Of a stretch of 64,000 nucleotides of DNA, positions 8,650 through 19,000 are shown piece after piece. Under the pieces are notes generated by a model. That model was given only the letters and a program-made list of their open reading frames with translations, ran no database searches and was not told the DNA's origin. Source of the DNA: DAIOEK01 sp964648485 (GTDB lineage: Bacteria; Chloroflexota; Anaerolineae; Anaerolineales; Anaerolineaceae); contig CAZYOF010000014.1 in assembly GCA_964648485.1 (NCBI GenBank), positions 31,310 to 95,309 on the forward strand, in the 5' to 3' direction. Each line of letters opens with the position of its first letter. The first letter of the stretch is position 1. The position numbers and the translations under genes are program-made.

Positions 8650-9552
8650 ATGATCCAAATCGCGAATGCCCCCTGTTCATGGGGGGCATTGGAGTTCGAC
8701 CTGGATGGTAAGGCTGCCACTTTCGATATTGTTCTGGATGAGATGCAGCAGACAGGTTATGTGGGCACGGAACTGGGTGACTGGGGTTTTATGCCTACTG
8801 ATCCAGTGGAGCTCAAAAAAGAACTATCCAAGCGGAACCTGGCATTACTGGGTGCCTTTGTTCCGGTAGCACTGAAAGATGCGAGCACGCATGCGGATGG
8901 TGTGGCAGCTGCTCTCAAAGTTGCCCGACTGCTTTCAGCGGTAGAGGGTGACAAACCCGTTATTGTGCTGGCAGATGAAAACGGGAAAATTCCAGAAAGA
9001 ACCAAAAACGCCGGCAGAGTTAAACCAGAAATGGGTTTGAGCACCAGTGAATGGAAAACATTTGCAGAAGGTGTAGAGCTCATTGCCCGCGAGGTAAAGA
9101 AGGAAACAGGCATGCGGTTGGTATTCCACAATCATTGCGGCGGGTATGTTGAAACGCCGGAAGAAATTGACACACTCCTCAATCTGACTGACCCCAAACT
9201 CGTTGGTCTCTGTCTGGATACCGGTCACTACCAGTTCGCGGGTGGTGATTCACTGGCTTTTCTGAAGAAACATGGCGACCGGGTCTGGCACATGCATTTT
9301 AAAGATTGCCATCCCGAGATTGCTGAACAATCACGCAAAGAAGGCTGGGATTATTTCACTTCTGTTGGTAAAGGTGTTTTCTGTGAATTAGGCAAAGGTG
9401 CCGTTGATTTTCCGGCGGTGGCAAAGCAACTGGAAGAACAAGGGTTTAACGGTTGGATCGTGGTAGAACAGGATGTACTGCCGGGCATGGGTAAGCCCAA
9501 AGACTCCGCCCAGCGCAATCGTGAATATCTAAGATCCATCGGATACAAATAG
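8650..9552 (+). CDS. iolE: Myo-inosose-2 dehydratase (IolE-like)
   Basis: A 300-residue xylose-isomerase-like TIM barrel. It opens with the IolE hallmark 'NAPCSWGALEFD' (residues 6-17). Likely metal ligands lie in 'FHNHCGGYVETPEE', 'LCLDTGHYQFAG', 'HMHFKDCHPE' and the late 'WIVVEQDV' glutamate. It would dehydrate 2-keto-myo-inositol to the dione used by IolD. It has a GGAGGA site, starts 45 bp after iolD and is 9 bp before iolG. Confidence 0.9.
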   Translation: MIQIANAPCSWGALEFDLDGKAATFDIVLDEMQQTGYVGTELGDWGFMPTDPVELKKELSKRNLALLGAFVPVALKDASTHADGVAAALKVARLLSAVEGDKPVIVLADENGKIPERTKNAGRVKPEMGLSTSEWKTFAEGVELIAREVKKETGMRLVFHNHCGGYVETPEEIDTLLNLTDPKLVGLCLDTGHYQFAGGDSLAFLKKHGDRVWHMHFKDCHPEIAEQSRKEGWDYFTSVGKGVFCELGKGAVDFPAVAKQLEEQGFNGWIVVEQDVLPGMGKPKDSAQRNREYLRSIGYK

Positions 9553-9561
9553 GAGGAAAAC

Positions 9562-10584
9562 ATGACAGACAAGAAAACCCTCCGCGTGGGTGTGATTGGC
9601 GCGGGACGGATCGGCAAGATCCACGCAGAAACACTGGCAACAAGAATCCCCGGCACTGAGGTCGCCTGTATCGTGGATGTTTACCCCGACGCGGCAAAGG
9701 AACTGGCGGAAAAGCTGCATGTTGATAAATACGGCTCAGATTACAAGATGATCATGGAAGATAAAAGCATTGATGCTGTAGCCATCTGCTCTTCCACCGA
9801 TACCCACTCCATGCTGATCATTGAAGCAGCCAAAGCCGGCAAGCATATCTTCTGTGAAAAACCGGTTGATTATGATCTGCAACGGATTGCAAATGCCATT
9901 GAAGCTGTGAAAAAAGCGGGTGTAAAATGCCAGATCGGCTTCAACCGGCGCTTTGATTCGAACTTCGCCAAAGTGCGCGAGGTGATCGCCGGTGGAAAGA
10001 TAGGAGACCTGCATATTTTACGCGTTACCAGCCGCGACCCGGCACCGCCTCCGCCCGAATACGCGCGCAGCTCCGGCGGCATGTTCCTGGATATGACCAT
10101 CCACGATTTTGATATGGCGGTCTTCCTGGCTGGCAGCCCGGTGGAAGAAGTCTTCGCCGCCAGCGCGGTACTCGTCGATCCTGAGATCGGGAAGGCGGGT
10201 GACATCGACACCGCAGTGATCACGCTACGCTTCGCCAACGGCGCGATCGGGACCATCGATAACAGCCGTAAGGCTGTGTACGGCTACGACCAGCGGGCGG
10301 AAGCTTTCGGATCCGGCGGGATGGTGGCAACCTCCAATAAAACACCCGATACCGCCATCTACAGCAACGCGGAGGGCGTGTGCGCTGCCAAACCGTTATA
10401 CTTCTTCCTGGAGCGGTATATGGATTCATTCATCCGGGAAATGATCGACTTTATCGAAGCTGTACAACAGAATAAACCCACACCTGTCACTATTGAAGAT
10501 GGATTGGTGCCGGTATTGATTGCAATGGCTGCGAATAAATCGATGAAAGAAAACCGCCCGGTTAAAATTTCTGAAATTAAGTAG
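9562..10584 (+). CDS. iolG: Inositol 2-dehydrogenase (IolG)
   Basis: A 340-residue Gfo/Idh/MocA oxidoreductase. The Rossmann motif is 'GVIGAGRIGKIHAETL' (residues 9-24). The conserved lysine lies in the EKPVDYD segment near 100, and 'GFNRRFDSNFAKV' matches known inositol dehydrogenases. It oxidises myo-inositol to 2-keto-myo-inositol with NAD+. AGGAGG precedes the start. This is the last gene of the operon, followed 19 bp later by an intrinsic terminator. Confidence 0.92.
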   Translation: MTDKKTLRVGVIGAGRIGKIHAETLATRIPGTEVACIVDVYPDAAKELAEKLHVDKYGSDYKMIMEDKSIDAVAICSSTDTHSMLIIEAAKAGKHIFCEKPVDYDLQRIANAIEAVKKAGVKCQIGFNRRFDSNFAKVREVIAGGKIGDLHILRVTSRDPAPPPPEYARSSGGMFLDMTIHDFDMAVFLAGSPVEEVFAASAVLVDPEIGKAGDIDTAVITLRFANGAIGTIDNSRKAVYGYDQRAEAFGSGGMVATSNKTPDTAIYSNAEGVCAAKPLYFFLERYMDSFIREMIDFIEAVQQNKPTPVTIEDGLVPVLIAMAANKSMKENRPVKISEIK

Positions 10585-10603
10585 CGTTTTCTTTACCTGG
10601 TAG

Positions 10604-10631
10604 ATAGCCCTCCTGCGAGGGCTATTTTTAT
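10604..10631 (+). terminator. Intrinsic terminator after iolG
   Basis: A perfect 9-bp stem, ATAGCCCTC (10604-10612) with GAGGGCTAT (10617-10625), closes a CTGC loop and is followed by TTTTATTT. It ends the iol operon before the adenosine deaminase gene. Confidence 0.85.
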
Positions 10632-10683
10632 TTGGGTTACATCCATTCTGGTAGTAAACTGTCTCCATACGGAGGGAAATTCC

Positions 10684-11748
10684 ATGGATGCTTTAACAGA
10701 TTTCATCACCCGAATGCCCAAGGTGGAACTACACGTCCATCTGGAAGGCTCGGTCCGACCGGAAACTTTTCTCAAACTGGCAGGGCGGCACCAGATCAGC
10801 CTTCCAGCAACGGATCTGCAAGGTTTGAACGACTGGTATCAGTTTAAAGATTTCGACCATTTTATTGAAGTATATATGGCAATTTCTAATTGCCTGCGTA
10901 CAGCGGAGGATATCGAGCTAATTGCACGCGAATTTCTGAGCGGGCAGGCTGAACAAAACATCATTTACAGCGAGGTGACTTTTACCCCGTATAACCAATT
11001 TTTCCACTGCGGATTGGACTTTCACGAGCAGATTGATGCCGTCAATCGTGCACGAGCCTGGGCAGAACAGCTATACGGGGTAAGCATGGGGATTATCATG
11101 GATATTCCGCGAATGATCTCAGCAGAGGAAGGACTTCGTATTGCCCATTGGGCAGTCGAACGATATGGAGATGGTATTATCGCATTTGGTTTGGGTGGAC
11201 CGGAAATTGACAACCCTCCTGAAAAATTTAAAGAAGCCTTTGATTTAGTACGAGGAAAAGGGATACCCTGCATCCTGCACGCCGGGGAAACAGATGGTCC
11301 GGAGAGCATCTGGAGCGCAATACGCACCGCTGATTCCTGCCGGATCGGGCATGGGGTGCGGGCGGTAGAAGACCCAAAGTTAATGGAATACCTGAGAGAA
11401 AAGCAAATACCACTGGAGGTCTGCCCGACCAGCAACATTTGCCTGAAAGTGTTCCCCTCCCTGGATCAACATCCAATCCCGCGCCTGCTCGAAACTGGTT
11501 TGTTCATAACCATCAATAGCGACGATCCGCCCATGTTTAACACCACCCTGACCGGAGAATTCCTAGCCGGGGTAAAGACCTTCGGCTGGAACCGGGATCA
11601 GGTGAAAGCGTTTTATTTGAACGCAGTGGCAGCGTCTTTATTACCTGATCCGCAAAAACAATCGCTGCGATTAAAAATGGTTTCGTTTGAGAAGGAGTTG
11701 GAAATAAATTCGAAGAGCAGGGAATCACGATCCCTTCCAGTGGATTGA
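10684..11748 (+). CDS. add: Adenosine deaminase family protein
   Basis: A 354-residue zinc amidohydrolase of the adenosine/adenine/aminodeoxyfutalosine deaminase family. Zinc and catalytic motifs are visible: HVHLEGS near residue 18, HAGETDG near 200, a histidine in 'CRIGHGVRAVED' near 224, and the terminal 'NSDDPPMF' near 280. It removes the amino group from a purine base or nucleoside. It has its own GGAGGG site and lies between two terminators with the nitroreductase gene. Exact substrate preference among adenosine, adenine and aminodeoxyfutalosine cannot be fixed by eye. Confidence 0.88.
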   Translation: MDALTDFITRMPKVELHVHLEGSVRPETFLKLAGRHQISLPATDLQGLNDWYQFKDFDHFIEVYMAISNCLRTAEDIELIAREFLSGQAEQNIIYSEVTFTPYNQFFHCGLDFHEQIDAVNRARAWAEQLYGVSMGIIMDIPRMISAEEGLRIAHWAVERYGDGIIAFGLGGPEIDNPPEKFKEAFDLVRGKGIPCILHAGETDGPESIWSAIRTADSCRIGHGVRAVEDPKLMEYLREKQIPLEVCPTSNICLKVFPSLDQHPIPRLLETGLFITINSDDPPMFNTTLTGEFLAGVKTFGWNRDQVKAFYLNAVAASLLPDPQKQSLRLKMVSFEKELEINSKSRESRSLPVD

Positions 11749-11857
11749 AGGATCACCAGCAGTGCGCGATGGTTATCCGCCCAAAAAGATTCTGGTATTG
11801 ATTTCTGATGAAGTAGTAATATAATAGTACGCATGTTCTAATTCGGGGAGGAAATAT

Positions 11858-12484
11858 ATGGATATCTACGAGGCTATCAACATCAGAAAAACCATCCGCG
11901 ACTTCGCGGATAAAGCCATTTCAAATGAAGTGATTGAACGGATCATTGGCGCCGGAATGCAGGCGCCTTCCAACAACCACCTGCGCGAGTGGGAATTTAT
12001 CGTCATAAAAGACCAGCGCCAAAAAGAAACATTGATTCAGTCCATCCATGAGCTCACCTCGCCAGAGCAGATAGACAATCTGCTCGATGAATGGAAAATG
12101 ACCGACCCATTCCAGCGCAATATGTACCACAACGGCATACCGAAACAGAAGAGCATGATCTTGAACGCGGGCGTGGTGATATTACCCTGCTTTCGAGTAA
12201 CAACTCCGCTGTTAAAACCGAAGAACCTTTCTGATCTGAATTACTTTGCATCCATCTGGTGCTGCATCGAGAACATGCTGCTGGCGGCTACTGCAGAAGG
12301 CATCTTCGGGGTGGTTCGGATCCCATTTGACGAGGAAGTCGTGTTTATGCGTCGTCATCTGGGAATTCCGGCCGACTACGAGGTACCCTGTTATCTTGCG
12401 TTGGGATACCCCCAATCATCCGCTGCCAGGCTTAAGCAGGTTAATATCAACATCAGAGCGCGAATTCATCCCGAGACATGGTAA
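11858..12484 (+). CDS. Nitroreductase family flavoprotein
   Basis: 208 residues of the FMN-dependent nitroreductase fold. The N-terminal FMN-binding pattern 'INIRKTIRDFADKAIS' (residues 7-22) is followed by 'MQAPSNNHLREWEFIVIKD', and late glycine-rich 'LALGYPQ' marks the second FMN region. GGAGG precedes the start. Such enzymes use NAD(P)H to reduce nitro compounds, quinones or flavins; the physiological substrate is unknown. A strong terminator follows after 19 bp. Confidence 0.9.
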   Translation: MDIYEAINIRKTIRDFADKAISNEVIERIIGAGMQAPSNNHLREWEFIVIKDQRQKETLIQSIHELTSPEQIDNLLDEWKMTDPFQRNMYHNGIPKQKSMILNAGVVILPCFRVTTPLLKPKNLSDLNYFASIWCCIENMLLAATAEGIFGVVRIPFDEEVVFMRRHLGIPADYEVPCYLALGYPQSSAARLKQVNINIRARIHPETW

Positions 12485-12503
12485 CAAACGACCGAAAATG
12501 ATT

Positions 12504-12534
12504 AAAAATGACCGGATTGGATCCGGTCATTTTT
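12504..12534 (+). terminator. Intrinsic terminator after the nitroreductase gene
   Basis: A 14-bp perfect stem (12504-12517 with 12521-12534) with core ATGACCGGAT and a TGG loop. A-run and T-run flanks make it potentially bidirectional. Confidence 0.85.
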
Positions 12535-12646
12535 ACGCGAATCATATGGATATTCCTTAAAAAACTGATTATTCTAGTTTTCTCATGAATTGAATCCGTC
12601 TTCAACGGCTGTATTTCCATGTCGTTGTGTTACTTCAGGTGGTGTT

Positions 12647-14116
12647 ATGAAAGAATCAATCTATACTAGGTCTCGCCTCATTATTATTGTCTCTATCCTG
12701 CTGCTCTTTTCTTTTACATTTACGAGCATCATCAGTTTCAACGTTACCCGTGAAACTGTAACCAAGGGCACCAGGGATAAGATTTTACCTCTGGTCAGTG
12801 AGAATATTTATTCCGAAATCCAGCAAACGCTAATTAATCCGATCAACAATTCTTCTTTAATGGCAAACGATGAATTCCTAATCAACTGGGTTGAAGACGG
12901 AGAACAGAATTCAGAAGAGGTGGTGCGGTACTTAAAGCGGATTAAAGAAGAATATCAATATTTCAGTGCGTTTTTTGTTTCGGAAAATACCCAGAAATAT
13001 TACTACTACGATGGAATCTTAAAGACGATCAGCCCACAGGATGACCACGATGTGTGGTATTACGACTTTATCAATAAAAATGTTCCTTATGATCTGGATG
13101 TCGATACCGATGAAGCGACAGCTGGAACCATTACTATTTTTATCAACCACCGTTTGCAGGATAGGAGCGGCAGGCTGCTTGGCGTGACCGGCGTGGGATT
13201 GAAGATGGAATCTGTGGGTGAGACTTTGCGCTCATACCAGGATAAGTACGGGCATCTCATATACATGATCGACTCTGCCGGCGTGATTCAAATTCACCCG
13301 GATATAAACCTGGTTGAAAATAAAACCATTCGCGATATTCCCGGAATCGGAGAGCTCAACGACCAGATCCTGACCAACAAAGAAGGAACGCAGGTATATG
13401 AAACCAGAAGGGATGGCGAGGATATATTGGTTTCTTCGCGATATTTTCCGAACCTGGAATGGTTTCTGATTGTAGAAGAGAACCCGGCTGATTCGCTGCA
13501 ATCTGCTCAGAATTACCTGATTGGGAATATTATCATAGGCATCATTGTCACCCTGGTAGTCATTGTACTGATTGTCCTGGCAATCAACCTTTTCCATTCG
13601 AAAATTGAAGCACTGGCTACCACAGATGCACTCACAGGAATCCATAATCGCAGAAAGACAGAGGAGTTAATCCGCCAGGAAATTGCATTTGCCAAAAGAT
13701 ATAACCAACCATTCAGCTTACTCATGATAGATATCGATGGATTTAAATCTGTCAACGATCAGTATGGACACCAGGTTGGAGACAAGTACTTAAAATTGTT
13801 ATGTGAGAAATTAAGAGAAGAAATTCGAGAGGTGGATTCTGTCGGCAGATGGGGAGGAGAAGAATTCCTGGTTATCCTTCACCAATGTGATGCTGCCCAG
13901 GCAGAAATTACTGCCAACCGGATTCTCACCATGATTTCTGCGTTGGAATGCGATACAGAAAAAGGACCCTTCAGCCGAACCGTAAGCATCGGGGCTTCGA
14001 CTTCACCTGAAGGAAAGATAGAACTCGACAATATGGTATTGTGCGCTGACCAGGCTTTGTACCGAGCAAAAGCAGAAGGCAAAAACCGGGTTCATATTTG
14101 TTCCAAATCCAAATAA
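12647..14116 (+). CDS. Membrane diguanylate cyclase with dCache sensor and GGDEF domain
   Basis: About 489 residues. I prefer the ATG at 12647, preceded by AGGTGG, over an upstream ATG at 12590. Membrane segment 1 is at about 9-31. An extracellular dCache-like sensor covers about 35-300, with 'IYMIDSAGVIQIHPD' in its distal part. Membrane segment 2 is at about 308-330, and the GGDEF domain covers about 340-485. The active site is GGEEF, and RxxD (REVD) stands five residues before it, so the product-inhibition I-site is intact. It makes cyclic di-GMP in response to an unknown external ligand. The large HD-GYP gene nearby is a plausible opposing activity. Confidence 0.92.
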   Translation: MKESIYTRSRLIIIVSILLLFSFTFTSIISFNVTRETVTKGTRDKILPLVSENIYSEIQQTLINPINNSSLMANDEFLINWVEDGEQNSEEVVRYLKRIKEEYQYFSAFFVSENTQKYYYYDGILKTISPQDDHDVWYYDFINKNVPYDLDVDTDEATAGTITIFINHRLQDRSGRLLGVTGVGLKMESVGETLRSYQDKYGHLIYMIDSAGVIQIHPDINLVENKTIRDIPGIGELNDQILTNKEGTQVYETRRDGEDILVSSRYFPNLEWFLIVEENPADSLQSAQNYLIGNIIIGIIVTLVVIVLIVLAINLFHSKIEALATTDALTGIHNRRKTEELIRQEIAFAKRYNQPFSLLMIDIDGFKSVNDQYGHQVGDKYLKLLCEKLREEIREVDSVGRWGGEEFLVILHQCDAAQAEITANRILTMISALECDTEKGPFSRTVSIGASTSPEGKIELDNMVLCADQALYRAKAEGKNRVHICSKSK

Positions 14117-14155
14117 AGTATTATTAATAAGAACAAATTCTTAAGATCACAGCTT

Positions 14156-14212
14156 TAACACATTTCGATGTGTTATCCCACTATTTGCATGTTTGTCCCT
14201 TATTTTGGGACA
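14156..14212 (+). other. Two consecutive hairpins between the GGDEF and PEPCK-like genes
   Basis: Hairpin 1 pairs TAACACAT (14156-14163) with ATGTGTTA (14168-14175) around a TTCG loop. Hairpin 2 pairs TGTCCC (14194-14199) with GGGACA (14207-14212). Neither has a strong T-run. They may act in termination of the upstream gene or as 5' elements; a TATAAT at 14240-14245 could start the next transcript. Confidence 0.4.
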
Positions 14213-14287
14213 TCTTCTCGGCGGGGTTTAGACTCGGTGTATAATCGGGCATCCTTTGACACAAATTTCGGATAAAGGCAGGTAGAT

Positions 14288-16051
14288 ATGGAACAGCGCT
14301 GGCCACATCGAATCATTGGCGACAAAGTTATCATCCGCACCAAAGACCGGGTTTGCGAAAATGCAGATGAGTTGCTTTCTAGCAAATTATTTCTAAAGAT
14401 CCTCCGCCGCTGCGTAAATGATTTGAACCGCCGGAACTCCAATTTGATCCGAATATTTGGCAATCGCCTGGTTCGTGAAGAAGAACTTGCCCTGCTGGCA
14501 GAAACTCTAAAATACATCCTTAAACTGGATCTTGCCCTGATACCACGGGTTTTACCGGGATCGGAACAGTTCTTAAACGACCGGCAGTTATTATATGGTT
14601 TTGTCGAACATCTTTATAATTTTTGGCGACATTTCCAGCGGGTCATGATCTGCGATTCGGAAGGAAACCGGTTCGACAAACGCCCCTACCAGACTTTTAA
14701 CCGCACCGTGGAAACACTCACCAACCTGATCCGCAGCACCTACCGCGATTTGCAGGAGAATATCTCGGGAGTGCATCCACGCATCTACCGCCAGGTTCCG
14801 GCAGGCGCAGAAATCGCGGCAATTGCCCTGCCGCGGAATGTGGCTTATCCGAACGGCACATACCAGAAATTAAATGATATTGCTGTCATCCGACAGATCT
14901 TGATTTATCCACCCTTGATCTTCAATCCACCCATGAACAAACGCTCCGGGCAATTTGAGCGGGTCTATGAAAACCCTCTCAAGGAACTTGAACTGCAAAA
15001 GGAAAACTTTTTATGCTACCCGGCTAAGGTGGGGACATTACTGATCATGGTTTACTTCTCATTAAAGTTTTCTGACCTGGGTTTTTCACTGTGCAACCTG
15101 TTTGAGATGGCAGATGAAGAGGATATGAAGCGTAAACCGGATGCGGCTTATATTTTTGGCATCCCTGATGAACAATTCCCCGACCATGGGAATGGCAAAA
15201 CCATCTTCTTTGATGATACCGAGAACAATATTTTAATTGGCGCCATACCCGATGGTGATTACTACGGGTATTTTGGTTACGTGAAAAAGATGATCCTCAC
15301 ACTGCACAACATCATCATGATGAAGCGTGGTTTTATGCCCTTCCACGGTGCTTTTGTGCAGTTGCGGGTAAAAGGTGGCAAACCGATGACCATCCTTACC
15401 ATGGGCGACACCGGTGCAGGTAAATCGGAATCACTGGAAGCTTTCAGGCAGATCGGTGGCGAGGATGTGCAGGAGATCACAATTATTGCGGATGACATGG
15501 GGTCCATCCGTCTGAACCCGGATGGAAGTCTGACCGGGTTTGGGACCGAGACGGGAGCATTTATCCGTCTGGATGACCTGCAAACCGGGTACGCGTTCGG
15601 GCAGATCGACCGAACCATTATCATGAGTCCTGACCAGACCAACGCGCGGGTTGTTCTTCCGGTTACCACATACGATACCATCACGCGGGGTTTCCCGATT
15701 GATATGGTTCTATACGCGAATAACTATCAACCGGTAGAAGAAGGTAAAACAACCATTCACTGGTTTGACAATCCAAAAGACGCACTTGAAGTCTTCCGGG
15801 CAGGCAAGGTAATGAGCAAGGGTACAACCACAACCACAGGCTTAACCCAGACCTATTTCGCCAATGTTTTTGGACCCGCCCAGTATGTGGATGATCATGA
15901 CGCGCTGGCGAAAAAGTTCTTTGAAGCGTTCTTTACCAGCGGCGTGAGGGTGGGTGAGTTATATACCCAACTTGGTATCGCCGGAATGGAACATAGCGGA
16001 CCAGAGACCGCAGCCAGGGAATTACTTAAACTGGCTAAAGAGAAGAAATAG
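14288..16051 (+). CDS. PEPCK/HPr-kinase-fold nucleotide-binding protein, function unknown
   Basis: 587 residues. The C-terminal half carries a P-loop 'LTMGDTGAGKSESLEAF' near 375-391, followed by 'TIIADDMGSIRLN' near 400, which resembles the kinase motifs of PEP carboxykinases and HPr kinase. 'MMKRGFMPFHGAFVQL' precedes it. The N-terminal half (1-300) matches nothing I recognise. It is shorter than the roughly 1100-residue pyrophosphate PEPCKs. ATP- and GTP-PEPCKs are about 520-620 residues but have different active-site signatures. It stands alone between two cyclic di-GMP genes. Databases may label such proteins PEPCK; I would not assume that reaction. Confidence 0.7.
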   Translation: MEQRWPHRIIGDKVIIRTKDRVCENADELLSSKLFLKILRRCVNDLNRRNSNLIRIFGNRLVREEELALLAETLKYILKLDLALIPRVLPGSEQFLNDRQLLYGFVEHLYNFWRHFQRVMICDSEGNRFDKRPYQTFNRTVETLTNLIRSTYRDLQENISGVHPRIYRQVPAGAEIAAIALPRNVAYPNGTYQKLNDIAVIRQILIYPPLIFNPPMNKRSGQFERVYENPLKELELQKENFLCYPAKVGTLLIMVYFSLKFSDLGFSLCNLFEMADEEDMKRKPDAAYIFGIPDEQFPDHGNGKTIFFDDTENNILIGAIPDGDYYGYFGYVKKMILTLHNIIMMKRGFMPFHGAFVQLRVKGGKPMTILTMGDTGAGKSESLEAFRQIGGEDVQEITIIADDMGSIRLNPDGSLTGFGTETGAFIRLDDLQTGYAFGQIDRTIIMSPDQTNARVVLPVTTYDTITRGFPIDMVLYANNYQPVEEGKTTIHWFDNPKDALEVFRAGKVMSKGTTTTTGLTQTYFANVFGPAQYVDDHDALAKKFFEAFFTSGVRVGELYTQLGIAGMEHSGPETAARELLKLAKEKK

Positions 16052-16070
16052 CGAATTTGACATCCCTTAT

Positions 16071-19000
16071 CTAGCGGATCAGATTTTCGTAGTTATCCAG
16101 AAATGCTTTTACCACCTGCGGGTCAAAGTGCTTTCCTGATTCCTGCCGCAGGTAATCAAGGACCTGGCTGGTCGGCCATGCCTTCCGGTACGGACGATCG
16201 CTGGAGAGCGCATCCCATACATCCACGAGAGTAAAAATCCTTGCCGCGAGTGGGATTTGATCACCTTTCAACCCATCCGGGTAGCCGCTGCCATCAAACT
16301 TTTCATGATGATGTAATGGTATCGCCAGAGCACGTTTCAGGAATGGTATTCGTTGTAGCATTTCCCGCGCGTGAATCGGATGCTGGCGCATGAGAATCCA
16401 TTCATCATCGGTGAGTGGTCTAGGCTTAAACAGGATGCTATCAGGGATGGCCAACTTCCCGATATCGTGCAGTAATCCGCCCCGGCGGATGTGAACAATA
16501 TCCTTGCCGGTGACGCCCATCAATTCAGCCAGTCTGACCGCCATAGAAGCGACCCGGAGGGAGTGACCTTCCGTTTCCTTGTCGCGCAGGTCAGTTGCCA
16601 GCGACCAGCCTTCGATGGTGGCATCATACGCCAGCTGCAATTCCAGATTTGATTTTTCGAGATCGGTGAACATGCGGGCATTACTCACAGCAATTGCTGC
16701 CTGCGCCGCCAGCGCTTCCAGGAAATCAATCCGTTCGGGATCGCGTGGGCATATATCGCGGTGGAAAGCCTGTAAAACACCAATCACCTGACCTTTGACA
16801 ATCATCGGCGCGGCATGCACGCATGTAAATTTTTCCTGAATCAAGCGGTCAGTTACAACAAATTCATTCTGGCTGGGCAGATCTTCCACCGTGGTGGTGA
16901 CCTGGCGTAATGCCACCTGTCCGGCGATACTTTCTCCGAGACGAATGCTGATCCCTTCAAAAGAGCGCGGGTGGAAGAAACCCAGACCGGCTTTATATTC
17001 GAGCTGGAGGGTATTTGGATTAAGCAGCAAAACTGACGCGGCATCCACATCCATCAGCCGGATGGTGCGATCCAGAATTGCCTGGAGGCTGAAATTCTGA
17101 TCAAGGCTGGTGCTGATGGCCATATCAATTTCGTGCAGTGCCTGGACCTGTTTGAGACGGGTCATCGCCTGTTCGAACAGACCTGACCGGCGCAGGGCAT
17201 TCCCCACCATTTCGCCGATAGCCGTAAAGAGATGAAGGTTGTCTTGAGAAAATTCCTCTGCACCACTCGATCGCATGAGTGAAAATGCCCCGAGTATTCC
17301 CATTTCTGATCTGATCTGGATGATGGCAACCGGACCCATTTTATCTGTGTCAATCGAGTCTGCGTTACGTTGAGGAGAGCTGGCATAATCTTTAATATAG
17401 ACAACCTGTTGTGACTGCATCACCGTTTGAGCAATCGGGATCTCTAAGGTGTTCGTTTTTCCAAGATTGGGCGCAGCTATCCCATCTGCATAGACCACTT
17501 TATATGATGTGCCTTCCGGATTAATGAGGTTGACAGATAAACCATCCAGTTTGACGAGTTTGTGCAATTCATGCGCAGAGATTTCTAATATTTCATCCCT
17601 GCTTTGCGCCGCCCTGAGCTCTTTCGATAACAGGAAAAGAGATTCCAATTCCTGAGTTCGTTTACTCAGGATGTTTTCTGTCTTTATTCTTTCGGTAATA
17701 TCTCTTGCGGCAGCATAGATGGTCTTACCAACCGGATAAGAGCGCCACTCAATGAAACGATAAGATCCATCTTTGCAGCGATAGCGGTTGATGAAATTAG
17801 CCAATACTTCTTGTGAATTCAAAACTGAGACTGCTTTAGTAGTTGCATCCAGATCTTCTGGATGAATGAAGTCGAAGAAACTGGCACCTTCCAACTCGCT
17901 TAATGGATACCCCAAAACCGATTCCCACTCATTGTTTAGCCTGATAAACCGCCCGCTGGTATCAGCAATGCACAGTAAATCCAGATTATTCTGAAAGAAT
18001 TGTTCCAATTCGATCGTTTTTTCTTTTAATTGTGCTTCTGCCTGCTTCTTCTCGGAAATATCTTCAAATGCCACAGCCAACCGATTTTCTGGCAAGCGGA
18101 ATGCAAGAATATGGTAAGCACCTGATATTTTATTATCAGCATAAAACAGGTCATCTGTCTCATAAGTATTCCCGGTTCTCATCACGTCCAGGTATTGATC
18201 GGTAATACCCAATTGTTTCGCTTCTGGCCAGATTTCATTAAATTCCCTGCCCGCCCATTCTTCCAGAGTGATCCCAGTAATCACATTCGCCTGCGGGTTA
18301 GCAAGAATCAAATGAAGCTGATCCGGTTCTGTGTACTGGTAAATGAACAACCCAGAAGGAATGGTATTCACAATATCATTTGATGTTCGATAGGCATTTT
18401 CCAGCTCACGGGCGGCATTGATCCGGTCGGTGATATCTGTATGCGTCCCTGTGAATCTAACTGGTGTACCATCAGCGTCTTTTTCTGTGATGAGTCCCTT
18501 GCCTTGAATCCACATCCAGGATCCATCTTTTCGTAAAAAGCGGAATTCAACTTCGAATCTGGCAAGCTCTCCGCGCAAATGACGATCAGCCACATCCATA
18601 ACCCGATCTATATCATCGGGATGTACACGCTTTCTAAATTCATCAAATTGATGAGGAAATTCATTTACTGCATATCCAGCCATTTGATAATACTGATCAG
18701 AGTAATAGACCTCATTTGTCTGAAGATTCCAATCCCAGTACCCATCATTTGAAGCTAAAAGGGTTTTTGATAAGCGGTCTTCACTGACTCTGAGAGCCTC
18801 ATGTGCCAGTTTGCGCTCCGTAATATCTGTATGGGTTCCCAATAACCGCAGCGCCCTACCGGAATGATCGCACGCGGTGACCTTTCCCTGGCTTTCAATC
18901 CATTTCCAGCTGCCATCTTTACAAAGCATGCGGAATTCCTGAGAGTATTCCGGCGTCCTGTTTTCCATGCAGTCTGCCATAGCCCGCATCACACGATCCC

